Positions 11,976-19,910 of a DNA stretch of 34,533 bases are shown piece by piece. The position numbers were made by a program, and so were the translations under genes. Source of the stretch: a virus; IMG/VR virus record IMGVR_UViG_3300025127_000121, positions 1-34,533 of that record. The stretch is one strand, 5' to 3'. The number at the start of each line of letters is the position of its first letter. Position 1 is the stretch's first letter. The notes below the pieces were generated by a model. That model saw nothing but the letters and a program-made list of their open reading frames with translations, searched no databases and had not been told where the DNA came from.

Positions 11976-12009
11976 AGTTATACTCCCTGATTGTCGTTCT
12001 ATCTCAAAT

Positions 12010-12017
12010 TATTTATA
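12010..12017 (-). promoter_or_regulatory. T4-type late promoter TATAAATA
   Basis: An exact TATAAATA on the minus strand lies 35 nt before the start of the probable virion gene. A T-run directly upstream could end the preceding transcript, since a CTCGAT/ATCGAG hairpin sits around the previous stop codon (12040-12055), though the spacing is loose. Confidence 0.75.
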
Positions 12018-12045
12018 AAAAAACGTGCCTCTACGACCTCGATTT

Positions 12046-12240
12046 CTATCGAGTTTCTATAGCAGATTTTACAGTTTCTAAAAGTTTATCATCCATGTCA
12101 GTCTTAGTTAATTTGACTGCTTTTTCTAGGATAACAATACACAATTTAATTAGACTTTCACCCAACTCTGAGTCGTCTGGAATTTTATTTACAGCATCAG
12201 ATACAATTTTAGATGCGAATGGTAGAAGAAAAGATAACAT
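12046..12240 (-). CDS. Small helical protein, 64 aa
   Basis: MLSFLLPFASKIVSDAVNKI, followed by acidic SELGESL and a helix KLCIVILEKAVKLTKTDMDD. Amphipathic throughout, with no clear membrane span except a weak one at the start. It sits between the virion gene and the large basic protein, 35 nt after the latter's stop. Possibly a minor virion component or a membrane-active peptide; no family recognised. Confidence 0.65.
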   Translation of the reverse strand: MLSFLLPFASKIVSDAVNKIPDDSELGESLIKLCIVILEKAVKLTKTDMDDKLLETVKSAIETR

Positions 12241-12275
12241 GATCTAACGTATAATTCTACCCTATATAGGCTACT

Positions 12276-13544
12276 TTAGTCTGGTGTAAAAGAATTGTTC
12301 TTAACGTATCCCCACTTACCTTTTGATAGTGCTCTCACACCTCTGGGATCCTTACCTACTTTCTTCTTAGCAGCCTTACCTGCATCCATGATCTGTTTAT
12401 ATTTTTTCTGCTTTGCTTCTTTGTGTTTCTCTTGAGCTTTCGCTATGATTTCGTTTTTTAAACTTGTTGTTTCAATCATTTCTTTGTCCTTTGGCCACTC
12501 GTAAGAACAATTCCATGCCCGAAGAGACTTATTGATGCGACTGTCTGGATCTCTTGCAGTCTTTGCACTTGTAAGTTTCTTCTTCATACCTCTCATTCTG
12601 GCACAGAACGATTTCCTACGAGGATTACCTACTTTTTTACTGGGAGCTTTTAGGTCTGAACCAGGATTCTCACGTTCGTAAGACTTCCTGCCCTTTTCAT
12701 TCAGACCACCCTCTTTATTTTTACCTGCCTTACGTGTCCACGCAGCAGCTTCACTCCTTACAATCTTATTGTCAGGTTCATTCTTTGAAAGATTTTTTGC
12801 TTTTTGTTTCTTAGAGATCTTAGGTCCTCCTACTATATCTCCATACTCATCTCTCTTGACTTCTTCCTTTCTCACTCTTCCTAAAAGTTCATCAACAGCC
12901 TTCTGCCTATCTTTCTCATGATAATTTACTCGTGTTTTATCTTTCTTTCCTCTCATCTTTACACCTCTACCTTTTTCAGTATTATATCTTCTTGCCTCAG
13001 TATCATCATATTTTTGATTTGACTTCTTAGTACCTCTTCTATTACCAAATGTTCTTTGGTTTCTATCATTCATTTTTGCATAGTCATCTTTACCCTGATC
13101 TACCTTTGCTTCATCCATTTTCAGTGCATCTAACTGATCTAATGCTTTTTGTGACCACCATATTGTAGCTTCTTTCATTTTCTTTTTAGGTTTATCAGTT
13201 TTAACATAGGTTGGTTTAGCAGCACCAGACTTAGATTGTTGATTAGGATCTGCTTTTTTCTTACGTCTTTGTGCAGATAATCTTTCTGCCTTAGTCATAG
13301 ACGCTCTCTTTGCAGAAGATACACACTTAGGAGTTCCTTCACCAGGTTTGTCACTAGCACAAGTACCACCTGTGACTACATTGACCCACCCTTTCTTTCC
13401 ATCTTTTGATTTAGATTTAGAAAACCACTTGTGTAAGTTGCCTTCCTTTACTAGGTATCCATCATGCATGACTTTATAACCTTTTGGAATTGGTTTACAT
13501 TTTTGATCTGTATTACAATAGTATTTACCTTCACCACACTCCAC
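12276..13544 (-). CDS. Large basic Lys-rich protein, DUF6321-like end
   Basis: 422 aa. Residues 1-113 form a Cys/Lys module (YYCNTDQKCKPIPKGYK, then TGGTCASDKPGEGTPKCVSS); 115-270 is a charged low-complexity linker; residues 279-346 (GGLNEKGRKSYE, SFCARMRGM, DPDSRINKSLRAWNC) resemble a small domain that I recall as DUF6321 from phages and giant viruses. The start is GTG 13544 with GGAGG 9 nt upstream. Strong positive charge and late position suggest a DNA-contacting virion or head-internal protein. Function not demonstrated. Confidence 0.72.
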   Translation of the reverse strand: MECGEGKYYCNTDQKCKPIPKGYKVMHDGYLVKEGNLHKWFSKSKSKDGKKGWVNVVTGGTCASDKPGEGTPKCVSSAKRASMTKAERLSAQRRKKKADPNQQSKSGAAKPTYVKTDKPKKKMKEATIWWSQKALDQLDALKMDEAKVDQGKDDYAKMNDRNQRTFGNRRGTKKSNQKYDDTEARRYNTEKGRGVKMRGKKDKTRVNYHEKDRQKAVDELLGRVRKEEVKRDEYGDIVGGPKISKKQKAKNLSKNEPDNKIVRSEAAAWTRKAGKNKEGGLNEKGRKSYERENPGSDLKAPSKKVGNPRRKSFCARMRGMKKKLTSAKTARDPDSRINKSLRAWNCSYEWPKDKEMIETTSLKNEIIAKAQEKHKEAKQKKYKQIMDAGKAAKKKVGKDPRGVRALSKGKWGYVKNNSFTPD

Positions 13545-13746
13545 TGCTACCGCCTCCTAAAATTGCAAGGTTTAATCCTGCCATAGTATACATCGCATTA
13601 TGTATTGTAAGATCAGAGTCTTGTATCCATGGCTGTGCATCTTCATTATAAATCCAACATTGTAATGCACCATACTTTGCTTTTGGTATGGAGTTATCAA
13701 ACCACCAATCATAATGTGGTGTATCGTCGGTTGCGGGGTAAGTCAA
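13531..13746 (-). CDS. Hypothetical protein, 71 aa
   Basis: TTG 13746 overlaps the preceding stop as TTGA. MTYPATDDTPHYDWWFDNSI is Trp/Asp-rich; NAMYTMAGLNLAILGGGSSG near the end is a short hydrophobic stretch that may insert in a membrane or pack in a virion. Its last bases provide the ribosome site for the next gene. No family known. Confidence 0.6.
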   Translation of the reverse strand: MTYPATDDTPHYDWWFDNSIPKAKYGALQCWIYNEDAQPWIQDSDLTIHNAMYTMAGLNLAILGGGSSGVW

Positions 13747-14354
13747 CTACCTAACCCCTTACCTTTATCATAATTATCCTTTCCTCCATATCTTGCCATT
13801 GTCTCAATGTAGTCTCTAGTGTTTTTAAACCCACGTTTCTTAGCATCAGAAGCAGTTTGTTTCTTTTGATCTGCCATCTTTTTATACTTGCCAGTACCAC
13901 GAGTGTCTTTCTGACCCTTGACTTTCTTCTGCTGTCTACTACCACCTGACATGATAGCACCTTTACCATACTTAGCAATAATTTTTTTCTTTACTATATC
14001 AAGTGCAGTATCTCTTTCTTCATGAGTAAACTTCATGCCCTTGGTTGCTTTGTCCTTGAGTGCCTGACGTTTCTTAGGATCCATGTTCTTTTCATAGTCT
14101 GCTAACTTCTTAGCATAACTAGGGTTATCCATCTTCTTGATAAGTGCTCTGTCTTTCTTATCAGGTCCTGTATATGATGCCTCATTCTGTACATCAGGAC
14201 CGTCATTTACATCTTCACGTCTACGTTTTTGTTCACACTTCATACAGTCACAGTCTTCACCATGTTCTTTCTTAACCTCTTTGAGTTCATCTTTCTTAGG
14301 GTTAATAAGAATCTTAGATTTTTTTTCTGCTAGATATGATTTGAATGATAGCAC
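13743..14354 (-). CDS. Basic Lys-rich protein with a CxC/C motif, 203 aa
   Basis: MLSFKSYLAEKKSKILINPK, then EDCDCMKCEQKRRRED (residues 33-48), a compact Cys cluster that may bind a metal. The rest is helical, very rich in Lys, and ends in a Gly/Lys tail. The start is GTG 14354, sharing a base with the previous TAG. It belongs with the 432-aa and 422-aa genes to a group of basic late proteins sharing opening motifs such as FKSYL/FSAFL. Likely virion or assembly protein. Confidence 0.68.
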   Translation of the reverse strand: MLSFKSYLAEKKSKILINPKKDELKEVKKEHGEDCDCMKCEQKRRREDVNDGPDVQNEASYTGPDKKDRALIKKMDNPSYAKKLADYEKNMDPKKRQALKDKATKGMKFTHEERDTALDIVKKKIIAKYGKGAIMSGGSRQQKKVKGQKDTRGTGKYKKMADQKKQTASDAKKRGFKNTRDYIETMARYGGKDNYDKGKGLGS

Positions 14355-15652
14355 TACTTTGCCTCCATTCTACGTTTCTTAGCTTGTTTAGCATATAGTC
14401 TAGATGATTGCTTCATCTTTTCTATTGCTCTTTCTTTGTTTCCTGCTACTGCTGCCTTACCTCTCTCTACCTCTGCCTTCTTAGAAGCTTTGAGTGCTAG
14501 GTCTGCAGATATCTCATCTATTTGAACCTTATTGTCAGGATATATTTCAGCATATCCGTAGTCTTCTTTCTTCATTGCTGCTGCTTTTGCTTTTAAACGA
14601 GCAGTTTTCTTATGGGGATACATTGTGTCTATAGTATGACTCTTTTGTGGATATGCACTACCACTATGTCCTGCCTTAGTTCCCTTAGTTTTCTTTCCTC
14701 TGTCTGCCTTATGTCTTTCTTGTCTTTCTTTTTGTTCACGACCTAACTTACCATAACCCATACCACTTCTATTCATAGCAGAGGTAGTATCTCTTCTTGC
14801 TCTCTTACTTCCTGTTTCACCTTCTATAAATGAATCGTCATACTTATTTTTTTCATCAACTTGTTCAACTTCTTCATTCTTAGGACGACAATCGTTGACG
14901 AGTTTACCACCCTTCATTTTCATACCCACTTTCTTGTGAGTCTTCCAACATTCTTGGAACTCAATCTCTTCTACTATTTCATTAGTATCAGATAGTGTGA
15001 TATCAATGTCACCTTCAAAACCTAACTCCTCTAGTAGTGAACCAATTTCTTCCCAGATTGCTTCCTCACTCTTATTACCATAGTTTGCTGCACCTTTCTT
15101 ACGACATTGTACTAATCTACCTGATGCATATGCACTTGGCCATACCTTAGCACTTGCTTTTACTTTCTTGTAGCAAGCATCCTTTTCACCACTACCCTTA
15201 CCTTTCTTATCTGCTTCATTTAATTCATCTTCATGAGGAATAGTATTACCATCAGCATCTTTCTGATGATGCTCTGACATCTTCTTGTTTGAATGATGAC
15301 TTGGATCGCCAAATGCAGGATTATTTTTGTACTCTGGTTTTTGCTTCTTCTTTTCTGCCTCTAATTTTTTTGCTTTCTTATCAAGATAAGCTTTCATTGC
15401 ACCACCTGGTTTGCCAGTTCCTTTAGTCAGACCATATGCACTGCCTTCTTCTACTTCTACTGCTTCTTTCTTAATTGCTTTAGAAATTACTTTTCTTCTA
15501 TTGAGGAGATATGAATCGGACTTGTCTTTGTCACCATCATTGTCCACATCACCATCTTCTTTACCGACAGCATCTAATTTCTTTTTTGCTTTTTCTTGTA
15601 TCTCTGCATATGCATCAGACATATCAGGCAAATCTCTGAAGTTCATTGTCAT
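14354..15652 (-). CDS. Large basic protein with DUF5872-like module, 432 aa
   Basis: Residues 33-46 hold an acidic GDVDNDGDKDKSDS loop, like a calcium-binding dockerin or thrombospondin-type repeat (DxDxDGxxD). Residues 157-195 (DACYKKVKASAKVW, SAYASGRLVQCRKKGAANYG) match what I recall as DUF5872. A second Cys segment, ECWKTHKKVGMKMKGG to NDCRPKNEE, follows near 235-260. The C-terminus is Lys/Ala-rich helix. ATG 15652 is coupled by ATGA and has AAGGAG upstream behind a GATAAATA late-promoter variant. Probable virion protein. Confidence 0.72.
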   Translation of the reverse strand: MTMNFRDLPDMSDAYAEIQEKAKKKLDAVGKEDGDVDNDGDKDKSDSYLLNRRKVISKAIKKEAVEVEEGSAYGLTKGTGKPGGAMKAYLDKKAKKLEAEKKKQKPEYKNNPAFGDPSHHSNKKMSEHHQKDADGNTIPHEDELNEADKKGKGSGEKDACYKKVKASAKVWPSAYASGRLVQCRKKGAANYGNKSEEAIWEEIGSLLEELGFEGDIDITLSDTNEIVEEIEFQECWKTHKKVGMKMKGGKLVNDCRPKNEEVEQVDEKNKYDDSFIEGETGSKRARRDTTSAMNRSGMGYGKLGREQKERQERHKADRGKKTKGTKAGHSGSAYPQKSHTIDTMYPHKKTARLKAKAAAMKKEDYGYAEIYPDNKVQIDEISADLALKASKKAEVERGKAAVAGNKERAIEKMKQSSRLYAKQAKKRRMEAK

Positions 15653-16800
15653 TTTAGTACTTTCTCCTTTTTATTTATCTTCTTTACAAACTCACCAGGT
15701 GTCAATTTCTTAGCATAGTTTGCTAATTCATCAGTTCCTATTTCACCTGCAGGTGTAAAGTTAAAGTATTTTATTTTGTTGATTTCTTGTAGATCTTTTA
15801 ACCATGAACGATATATTCTATCGGACTCGTCTACAAAGATGACGTAGTTGCTACCACGACTCACAACTTTACCACAGATACCTGTGTTTACATTCTCTAC
15901 AAGGTCTCCTATCTTAAATATGTGACCTTCAAAGTAATGTTCTCTAAGTGCTTGAGGATCTAACTTAGGTGCTATCTCATATAGAGTATAAGATGCATCT
16001 TGAAAATCATCAAGATCTTCTTGAACATTCATCGCTTGTCTCAGCGTATTATATAGTTCTTCTTTTCCCTTTCTTCCTAGTTTCTCTGGCATACCTGACA
16101 CAAATGTGTCATAGTCGTCATCCATAGCTGCCTTACGTAGCTTAGATGCACTCATACCTTCTACACCTTCACCATCTGGATCTCTATCACCTGCAGATGA
16201 TACCTTTATATCATCAAAATTATATAACTTACCATTATATTTGGTTGCTAGTGAGTTAAATTCACTGACTCTATCTCCACCAACTACTATGTTTACTGAA
16301 CTATATCCTTCACCATCAAGTGTTGTCAACACATCAAAGATAGTTTTAGTCTCTTCACTATTCTGAATAGCATTTGCATGATCAGGATATGCCTGTTTCA
16401 TGAACTTGATCTTTGTACCAGGATCTAGTGGATTCTTTTGAGGATCTTGTGATCTACTTGGGTAAATCCTATACTCTCCACCTCCTGATGATGACTTCAC
16501 TTTGTTTAGAAGTGCTTCATGTCCAGTAGTAGGGGGATTAAATCTTCCAAAAGTAACAGATATGCTACCTTGATCGACCGAACCCTCGCCTCCTGCAGTT
16601 TCTTCTCCTCCATTGGTTGTTCCTCCTGCTAATTCTTGTGCGGTCAACTTTCTAAGTTTACCATCTTGACTCATATGAGTCACCTTACCAGTTTGATCGG
16701 CATATTTACCGTATCCAACGTGTTTAAGATTGAGTTTTTCTGCTTCTTGTGCTGCAAAGGATTTTTGAGCCTCTTTTAGGAAAGCACTAAACTTTTTCAT
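15649..16800 (-). CDS. Cytidylyltransferase-fold nucleotidylyltransferase, 383 aa
   Basis: Residues 79-215 carry the HIGH-type signature: SVTFGRFNPPTTGHEALL (T/HxGH nucleotide loop), VVGGDRVSEF, and near 215-223 the SxSxxR motif in GMSASKLRKAA. That is the fold of NMN adenylyltransferases and related enzymes. Residues 290-350 add an SH3/KOW-like beta unit (FKIGDLVENVNTGICGKVVS, SDRIYRSWLKDL). N-terminus FSAFLKEAQ. It is encoded after, and slightly overlapping, a KWDG-type ligase-fold protein, so both may share an adenylate or NAD substrate. Substrate not known. Confidence 0.8.
   Translation of the reverse strand: MKKFSAFLKEAQKSFAAQEAEKLNLKHVGYGKYADQTGKVTHMSQDGKLRKLTAQELAGGTTNGGEETAGGEGSVDQGSISVTFGRFNPPTTGHEALLNKVKSSSGGGEYRIYPSRSQDPQKNPLDPGTKIKFMKQAYPDHANAIQNSEETKTIFDVLTTLDGEGYSSVNIVVGGDRVSEFNSLATKYNGKLYNFDDIKVSSAGDRDPDGEGVEGMSASKLRKAAMDDDYDTFVSGMPEKLGRKGKEELYNTLRQAMNVQEDLDDFQDASYTLYEIAPKLDPQALREHYFEGHIFKIGDLVENVNTGICGKVVSRGSNYVIFVDESDRIYRSWLKDLQEINKIKYFNFTPAGEIGTDELANYAKKLTPGEFVKKINKKEKVLK
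15672..15679 (-). promoter_or_regulatory. Candidate late promoter GATAAATA
   Basis: One mismatch to TATAAATA on the minus strand, 20 nt before the 432-aa gene and directly followed by AAGGAGA. It lies within the end of the nucleotidylyltransferase gene. Confidence 0.4.
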
Positions 16801-17734
16801 TCTTCCAATTTTTACGTAAATTAAAGTTTGCTCTGCTAAAGGTTAGTCTATCTACAATTTTATATGGATTTTTAGAATTAATCACATAACCTTCGTGTTT
16901 AGAAGGTTCACCATCAATATAGCATTTCACGTCACCGCTTTCACGGATACCACATTGTAGACGCTGTTTCAGTTGATAGATATAGTGCCATGCCTTGAAG
17001 GTATATACACTGACCTCTCCCTTATATTTATCAGGTAACGAATCGTACATTTCTTGAGCGTCAGCAATACGTCCTTCACGAATAAAACTGTTGACATGTT
17101 GCTTGATCTTAGGAGCAACTTTTGGATGAGGAGTTTTAGATCTAAAGATAGGTATAAACGACTTCCATTGATCTGTAAAATTTAATTCTTTCTCTACAAA
17201 TGCCCATGCATCTGTTGCACTTACACAGTAACAAGTAGGTGAACTAGCAAGATTAATCCCGATGTGCCCAACACTATCCGCAGAAACTTGCTCATAAAGA
17301 GTATGTGGAGCAATGACAATATAGCCAGGGACTTCAGTGGGAAAACGATACTCCAAAGTATTAGGAGTGTAAGAATGTGACCCACCGACACCAATCCAGT
17401 CAGCTTGAATAATGCTATCGACACGAGGAGCAAAATGAAACAATAACCGAAGAATGTCTGCCACATCCCCTTTGTGATTGGTCTCAATGTCATTGAAGGA
17501 ATAATTGATCTTCGGGATTTTTTTGTTGAAGACACTTTTTGTACCTACGAAAAATTTACCATTAGCAGGATTAGTACCAAATACCACAGCAGGAGCACCA
17601 TCCCACTTGATACCAACAGTTTTACAAGTAATCATCTCAGTGATTGCTTTGAGTGCAACTCTACGACCATCAAAGATTGTATCTTCTGGGTGTTCGAGGT
17701 GTTTGTTTGGCATATCATCCTGTATTATATCCAT
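16787..17734 (-). CDS. Ligase/capping-type nucleotidyltransferase-like protein, 315 aa
   Basis: Motif I of covalent nucleotidyltransferases is clear: K43 in VGIKWDGAPAVVFGT, where Lys would be adenylated. A strand QADWIGVGG (about 110-118) resembles motif III, EGYVI (281-285) motif IV, and K292 in YKIVDRLTFSR motif V. These are the hallmarks of DNA/RNA ligases and capping enzymes, although the family seems distinct. ATG 17734 is within a TATAAT-like sequence; an alternative ATG eight codons on has AGGATG upstream. Function could be RNA or DNA end repair or a noncanonical nucleotidyl transfer. Its neighbour is a nucleotidylyltransferase. Confidence 0.75.
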   Translation of the reverse strand: MDIIQDDMPNKHLEHPEDTIFDGRRVALKAITEMITCKTVGIKWDGAPAVVFGTNPANGKFFVGTKSVFNKKIPKINYSFNDIETNHKGDVADILRLLFHFAPRVDSIIQADWIGVGGSHSYTPNTLEYRFPTEVPGYIVIAPHTLYEQVSADSVGHIGINLASSPTCYCVSATDAWAFVEKELNFTDQWKSFIPIFRSKTPHPKVAPKIKQHVNSFIREGRIADAQEMYDSLPDKYKGEVSVYTFKAWHYIYQLKQRLQCGIRESGDVKCYIDGEPSKHEGYVINSKNPYKIVDRLTFSRANFNLRKNWKNEKV

Positions 17735-17795
17735 ATTATAGCAGGTTTTTATGTCTGATGCGAGTCATAGTGTGCACTTTGCTAACTGTACACTA

Positions 17796-19211
17796 TTAAT
17801 ATGCCATGAGTGTTCTATTTAAAAGTGAATTGATATCAACTCTACCTGGTCTTTGAACAAGACATAATTCATCCATTTGTTTTTGAAACTCATCTGTTAT
17901 TGTAGCAAAAAATTGTGGCATTGATTTAAAATCACCCTTGTATCTTAACTGTAAATCTAATATAGGAACTCCGTCTCTAGACAATTGATAAAATACCTTA
18001 GCAGCATTTGCTGCCTCTTGTTTTTTCTTGTCGTGAACAATTTTATATGGTTTATTATTACCTGCTAAGTTAGAAAGACCACATAGTACAGTATGTAAAG
18101 GAATAAACTTTGCAGGTGACAAAGTTAATTTATCTTTAGTAGGATCTTTGCTGTTTGGTTTATAGTCTGCATAACCAGTGACTAAACCAAATTCAAAATT
18201 ATAATCTTTTATATTTTTTGCTTCTAGTTTAACATTTAGTCTAACCTTTAAAACCATATCAATTAATTTGTTAGCAAAAAATTCTGCATTGTCTTGAATA
18301 ATGTCATTAAAACCTGTGAATAATTTGTTATCAGATTTAGATAGGTCTTTGTTAATATAATCCTTTAATCCTAATCGTCCTTTTGGTTTTTCATACACTG
18401 TGCTTTCTCTTACTGTGCCGACAACATCTGATATCTCAATAGGTTTATCCTTATCATTAAAACCTTTCAAGTTAATCAAAGCAACCTTATCATTACTGTT
18501 AGGTTTTTCTAATTTGTAATTCCATATCTCCTCATTACTTAATTCATCTATACCTCTGATGTTTATTATCTCATCTTTATGTGCTTTTCTTACCATATTT
18601 GCAAAGTAATCTTGTCTTACTTTGTTTAAGTTATTAATTGCTCTAATATTTTTTGGATCAGTTCCCTCTAAAAAAGTACTAAATGCTTTGTTTATGATAG
18701 TAGGATCAGGTTTATTCTTATCTGGTTTTTTCTTTAGTGAGATACCAAAAAACTTTTTAGGTCCTGCTTGTACAACTAAGTCAGATGAATTATAATCAAA
18801 CCCTTTACCCTTATCTTTCATTCTAAACTTATCCACTTCTGATGGCCACGTAGCACCTGTCATATAAACAGCAGTTGCTGTCTTTACATTAGTTCCTGTC
18901 TTTGACATAAACTCTCGTACACCTTTAGCACCAGAAAATCCTGCCACAATATTTGCAACTAAGTCTGTTCGTTTTTTCTTATCTTTAAATTCTTCACCTG
19001 CACTCTTGATCATTGTTTTAAACTTAGAGTCAAGAGGTTTAATCTTACCAGATAATGCTAGACCATCTTTTGCAGACCAATCTAATAGTTTTTGACCTGT
19101 ATTATCTTTACATAAATCATCAATTTCTGCATCAGTTATAAACAATCCAAGAGCACAAAAAATCTCAGAGGGTTCTAGTGATGTCTTTTTCTCAGTGCTC
19201 TTTGATGCCAT
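17796..19211 (-). CDS. Large hypothetical protein, possible PD-(D/E)XK-like core, 471 aa
   Basis: I see no certain family. Residues 144-160 (SDLVVQAGPKKFFGISLK plus KK) resemble the D-x(n)-S-L-K core seen in some phage PD-(D/E)XK-fold proteins, preceded by a plausible Asp strand. The remainder is Lys-rich alpha/beta (DYINKDLSKSDN, FANKLIDMVLKVRLN, PGRVDINSLLNRTLM). ATG 19211 has no typical Shine-Dalgarno but lies 14 nt behind a GATAAATA late-promoter variant. It may be a nuclease or a structural assembly protein. Single gene, not overlapping its downstream neighbour (61-nt gap). Confidence 0.6.
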   Translation of the reverse strand: MASKSTEKKTSLEPSEIFCALGLFITDAEIDDLCKDNTGQKLLDWSAKDGLALSGKIKPLDSKFKTMIKSAGEEFKDKKKRTDLVANIVAGFSGAKGVREFMSKTGTNVKTATAVYMTGATWPSEVDKFRMKDKGKGFDYNSSDLVVQAGPKKFFGISLKKKPDKNKPDPTIINKAFSTFLEGTDPKNIRAINNLNKVRQDYFANMVRKAHKDEIINIRGIDELSNEEIWNYKLEKPNSNDKVALINLKGFNDKDKPIEISDVVGTVRESTVYEKPKGRLGLKDYINKDLSKSDNKLFTGFNDIIQDNAEFFANKLIDMVLKVRLNVKLEAKNIKDYNFEFGLVTGYADYKPNSKDPTKDKLTLSPAKFIPLHTVLCGLSNLAGNNKPYKIVHDKKKQEAANAAKVFYQLSRDGVPILDLQLRYKGDFKSMPQFFATITDEFQKQMDELCLVQRPGRVDINSLLNRTLMAY

Positions 19212-19223
19212 CGAACTTTAGAA

Positions 19224-19427
19224 TTATTTATCGTCACGTTCTCCCATTATATCTCTAAGATCAGAGACATACTTATGTGTATCTTTGATAGTGTCTATAG
19301 ACAATAGTATATCTGCAATGTGTTTGCTGATATATGTATCTTCAGTTCTTGCTGCCCAAGCAAGAGCATTTCTTAAATTTGCCTTTGCTTCATCTAATGA
19401 ATCTGATACTTGTTGTGAGAGTGCCAT
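19224..19427 (-). CDS. Hypothetical helical protein, 67 aa
   Basis: MALSQQVSDSLDEAKANLRN, WAARTEDTYISKHIADILL, then DTIKDTHKYVSDLRDIMGER. It is amphipathic helical, a possible bundle or coiled coil of two helices. ATG 19427 follows closely on the stop of the tiny membrane gene (TAA, then 1 nt). Its stop codons coincide with the late-promoter variant of the next gene. No named family. Confidence 0.7.
   Translation of the reverse strand: MALSQQVSDSLDEAKANLRNALAWAARTEDTYISKHIADILLSIDTIKDTHKYVSDLRDIMGERDDK
19225..19232 (-). promoter_or_regulatory. Candidate late promoter GATAAATA
   Basis: On the minus strand it overlaps the stop of the 67-aa gene, 14 nt before ATG 19211. One mismatch to TATAAATA. 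Confidence 0.4.
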
Positions 19428-19428
19428 T

Positions 19429-19509
19429 TTAGTGTGGGTTATAAATTTTTAAAATGTATAGTGTTATTACGATACTAATTATAAGAAGTATAGAAATAAG
19501 TTGAAACAT
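19429..19509 (-). CDS. 26-aa membrane peptide behind mazG
   Basis: MFQLISILLIISIVITLYIL followed by KIYNPH. One hydrophobic helix covers residues 2-20. ATG 19509 shares a base with the mazG stop (TAATG), and AGGAG lies about 8 nt upstream in the end of mazG. It is too short for homology, but the ribosome site and coupling support it. Confidence 0.55.
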   Translation of the reverse strand: MFQLISILLIISIVITLYILKIYNPH

Positions 19510-19910
19510 TACACATCTCCTACAAGTCGGTTTTCCGAATAGTGTACATCAAACTCACCGCCAGGATACCTTTTCTTGAGTTTATCTACATTCATTTCAA
19601 TAACTTCTTCTGGTGTAGTATCTAAAGCAATACATGCTTGAATAAAATACCACATGATATCACCTAGTTCACGTTTCATATGAAATAGATTCTCTTGACT
19701 AACTGGTTTACCTTGGAATAGTATTTTCTTTACTATCTCAGTAAACTCACCTGACTCAGCACATAGTCCGAGTGCAGCAGTTAATGCTCTATGTGATTTA
19801 AAATCCTTAGAGTATAAATCTCTCAAACGATCTTGAAATTTACCACCTGTTTTACTCTCGTCAGACGTGACAGCGTCTACGAATTGAGTATATTTTTCAA
19901 AGTCAATCAT
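19509..19910 (-). CDS. mazG: MazG-like nucleotide pyrophosphohydrolase
   Basis: 133 aa with the all-alpha NTP-PPase signature: E52-x-x-E55 (LCAESGEFTEIV) and E81-x-x-D84 (KRELGDIMWYF), the Mg-binding residues. Cyanophage MazG was thought to cleave (p)ppGpp; published work as I recall it points instead to dGTP and dCTP hydrolysis, so it may feed the nucleotide pool with NrdAB. A single-domain protein, unlike the two-domain host MazG. ATG 19910 lies 8 nt within the end of the gp41 helicase gene, placing it in the replication operon. Confidence 0.93.
   Translation of the reverse strand: MIDFEKYTQFVDAVTSDESKTGGKFQDRLRDLYSKDFKSHRALTAALGLCAESGEFTEIVKKILFQGKPVSQENLFHMKRELGDIMWYFIQACIALDTTPEEVIEMNVDKLKKRYPGGEFDVHYSENRLVGDV

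Noticed and set aside
17722-17760. TATAAT over the start of the KWDG protein gene as a promoter
   Set aside because: No acceptable -35 box at 16-18 bp, and the start of transcription would fall inside the gene unless a later start codon is used.
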